Of a stretch of DNA of 5,817 bases, positions 5,655-5,817 are shown in pieces (the first letter of the stretch is position 1; each line of letters starts with the position of its first letter). The stretch comes from Acidobacteriota bacterium. GTDB taxonomy: Bacteria > Acidobacteriota > UBA6911 > JACQSX01. The stretch is taken from contig JACQGG010000214.1 in NCBI GenBank assembly GCA_016199665.1, positions 1 through 5,817 on the forward strand, read 5' to 3'. The notes under the pieces were generated by a model that saw nothing but the letters and a program-made list of their open reading frames with translations, was not told the DNA's origin and searched no databases. The translations under genes were made by a program, and so were the position numbers.

Positions 5655-5728
5655 TTCATTAATCTTGGGATCCGGAAATTGCATCGCTCATTCTGTAATC
5701 TTCATTTTCCCTTTCTCATTTTGAATTC
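5655..5728. other. AT-rich spacer between inverted heptamer arrays
   Basis: This stretch is visibly richer in A and T than the rest of the window and contains near-repeats of TCATTTT (around 5702-5722) and GGAAATT (5650-5656 and 5671-5677). No start codon with a ribosome-binding site and no RNA fold is recognisable. It would form most of the loop if the flanking arrays pair. Confidence 0.5.
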
Positions 5729-5749
5729 TAGCCCAAGTTCGTCACGGAA
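5729..5749 (+). repeat. 21-bp repeat, exact inverted copy of 106-126
   Basis: This is the second exact copy of the edge repeat. It starts TAGCCCAAGTTCG and ends CACGGAA, and lies 136 bases after the stop of the SirB1-like gene in the same reading direction. It is embedded between the AT-rich spacer and the right heptamer array. The GCCTTGG just beyond resembles the GCCTTAGG beyond the other copy. Confidence 0.8.
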
Positions 5750-5758
5750 GCCTTGGTC

Positions 5759-5817
5759 TGCCTTCTGCTTTCCGCCTTCTGCTTTCTGCCTTCCGCATTT
5801 CGCCTTCTGCCTTCCGC
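5759..5817 (+). repeat. Pyrimidine-rich heptamer array (YGCYTTC), right arm, cut by window end
   Basis: Eight in-phase 7-base units can be read: TGCCTTC, TGCTTTC, CGCCTTC, TGCTTTC, TGCCTTC, CGCATTT (diverged), CGCCTTC and TGCCTTC, followed by a partial CGC at the window edge. It is the reverse complement of the GAARGCR array at 5615-5654 and longer than it, so the true right boundary lies outside the window. Unit-to-unit variation at two purine/pyrimidine positions suggests old duplication, slippage or recombination among related units. Confidence 0.88.

Noticed and set aside
106..5749. Composite transposon or genomic island bounded by the 21-bp inverted repeats
   Set aside because: No transposase, integrase or target-site duplication is visible, and the genes inside are ordinary housekeeping genes. 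The tRNA lies in the middle, not at an edge, as an integration site would.
5594..5817. CRISPR array or intrinsic terminator after the SirB1-like gene
   Set aside because: The repeats are contiguous 7-base units without unique spacers, and the stem has a loop of about 100 bases and no T-run, so neither description fits.

Overview
The window is a compact, moderately G+C-rich bacterial chromosomal segment holding housekeeping genes. It contains no transposase, integrase, phage gene or CRISPR array. The gene content (a UbiD decarboxylase of the type often annotated as a menaquinone decarboxylase, an AAG-type alkyladenine glycosylase, endonuclease IV and a SirB1-like protein), the frequent GTG starts and the degenerate heptamer repeats between genes recall Acidobacteriota such as the Solibacter/Bryobacter lineage. 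That assignment is an impression from memory and not a proof.

Positions 1-123 are non-coding and hold nested inverted repeats. From 4401 down to 124, four minus-strand genes form a tightly overlapping operon. In transcription order they are an exported HEAT-repeat protein, a UbiD-family prenylated-FMN decarboxylase, a 3-methyladenine DNA glycosylase (Mpg/AAG) and endonuclease IV (Nfo). The junctions are TAATG, GTGA and GTGA (or a GTG 9 bases further on), so translational coupling is likely. The last two genes encode consecutive steps of base excision repair: the glycosylase removes alkylated purines and leaves an AP site, which endonuclease IV incises. Upstream on the same strand lies a tRNA-Gly(CCC) gene with an encoded CCA end. 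The tRNA and the HEAT gene each have a credible sigma70-type promoter of similar design (TTGAAA, 18-base spacer, TAASAT).

Divergent from the tRNA, a plus-strand gene (4772-5593) encodes a SirB1-like protein with a transglutaminase-like core and a TPR tail. It has no Shine-Dalgarno sequence, but a TACAAT box ends 7 bases before its ATG, which suggests a leaderless mRNA.

The last 224 bases (5594-5817) are non-coding. A purine-rich heptamer array (GAARGCR) is followed by an AT-rich centre and then by the same array inverted (YGCYTTC), which runs off the window end. A 21-bp sequence beside this array (5729-5749) is repeated exactly, inverted, at 106-126, where it contains the nfo stop codon. The two copies read in the same direction relative to the gene each one follows. 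I see no clearly new defence or mobile system. The least explained material is this repeat family at both edges and the mixed-function operon.
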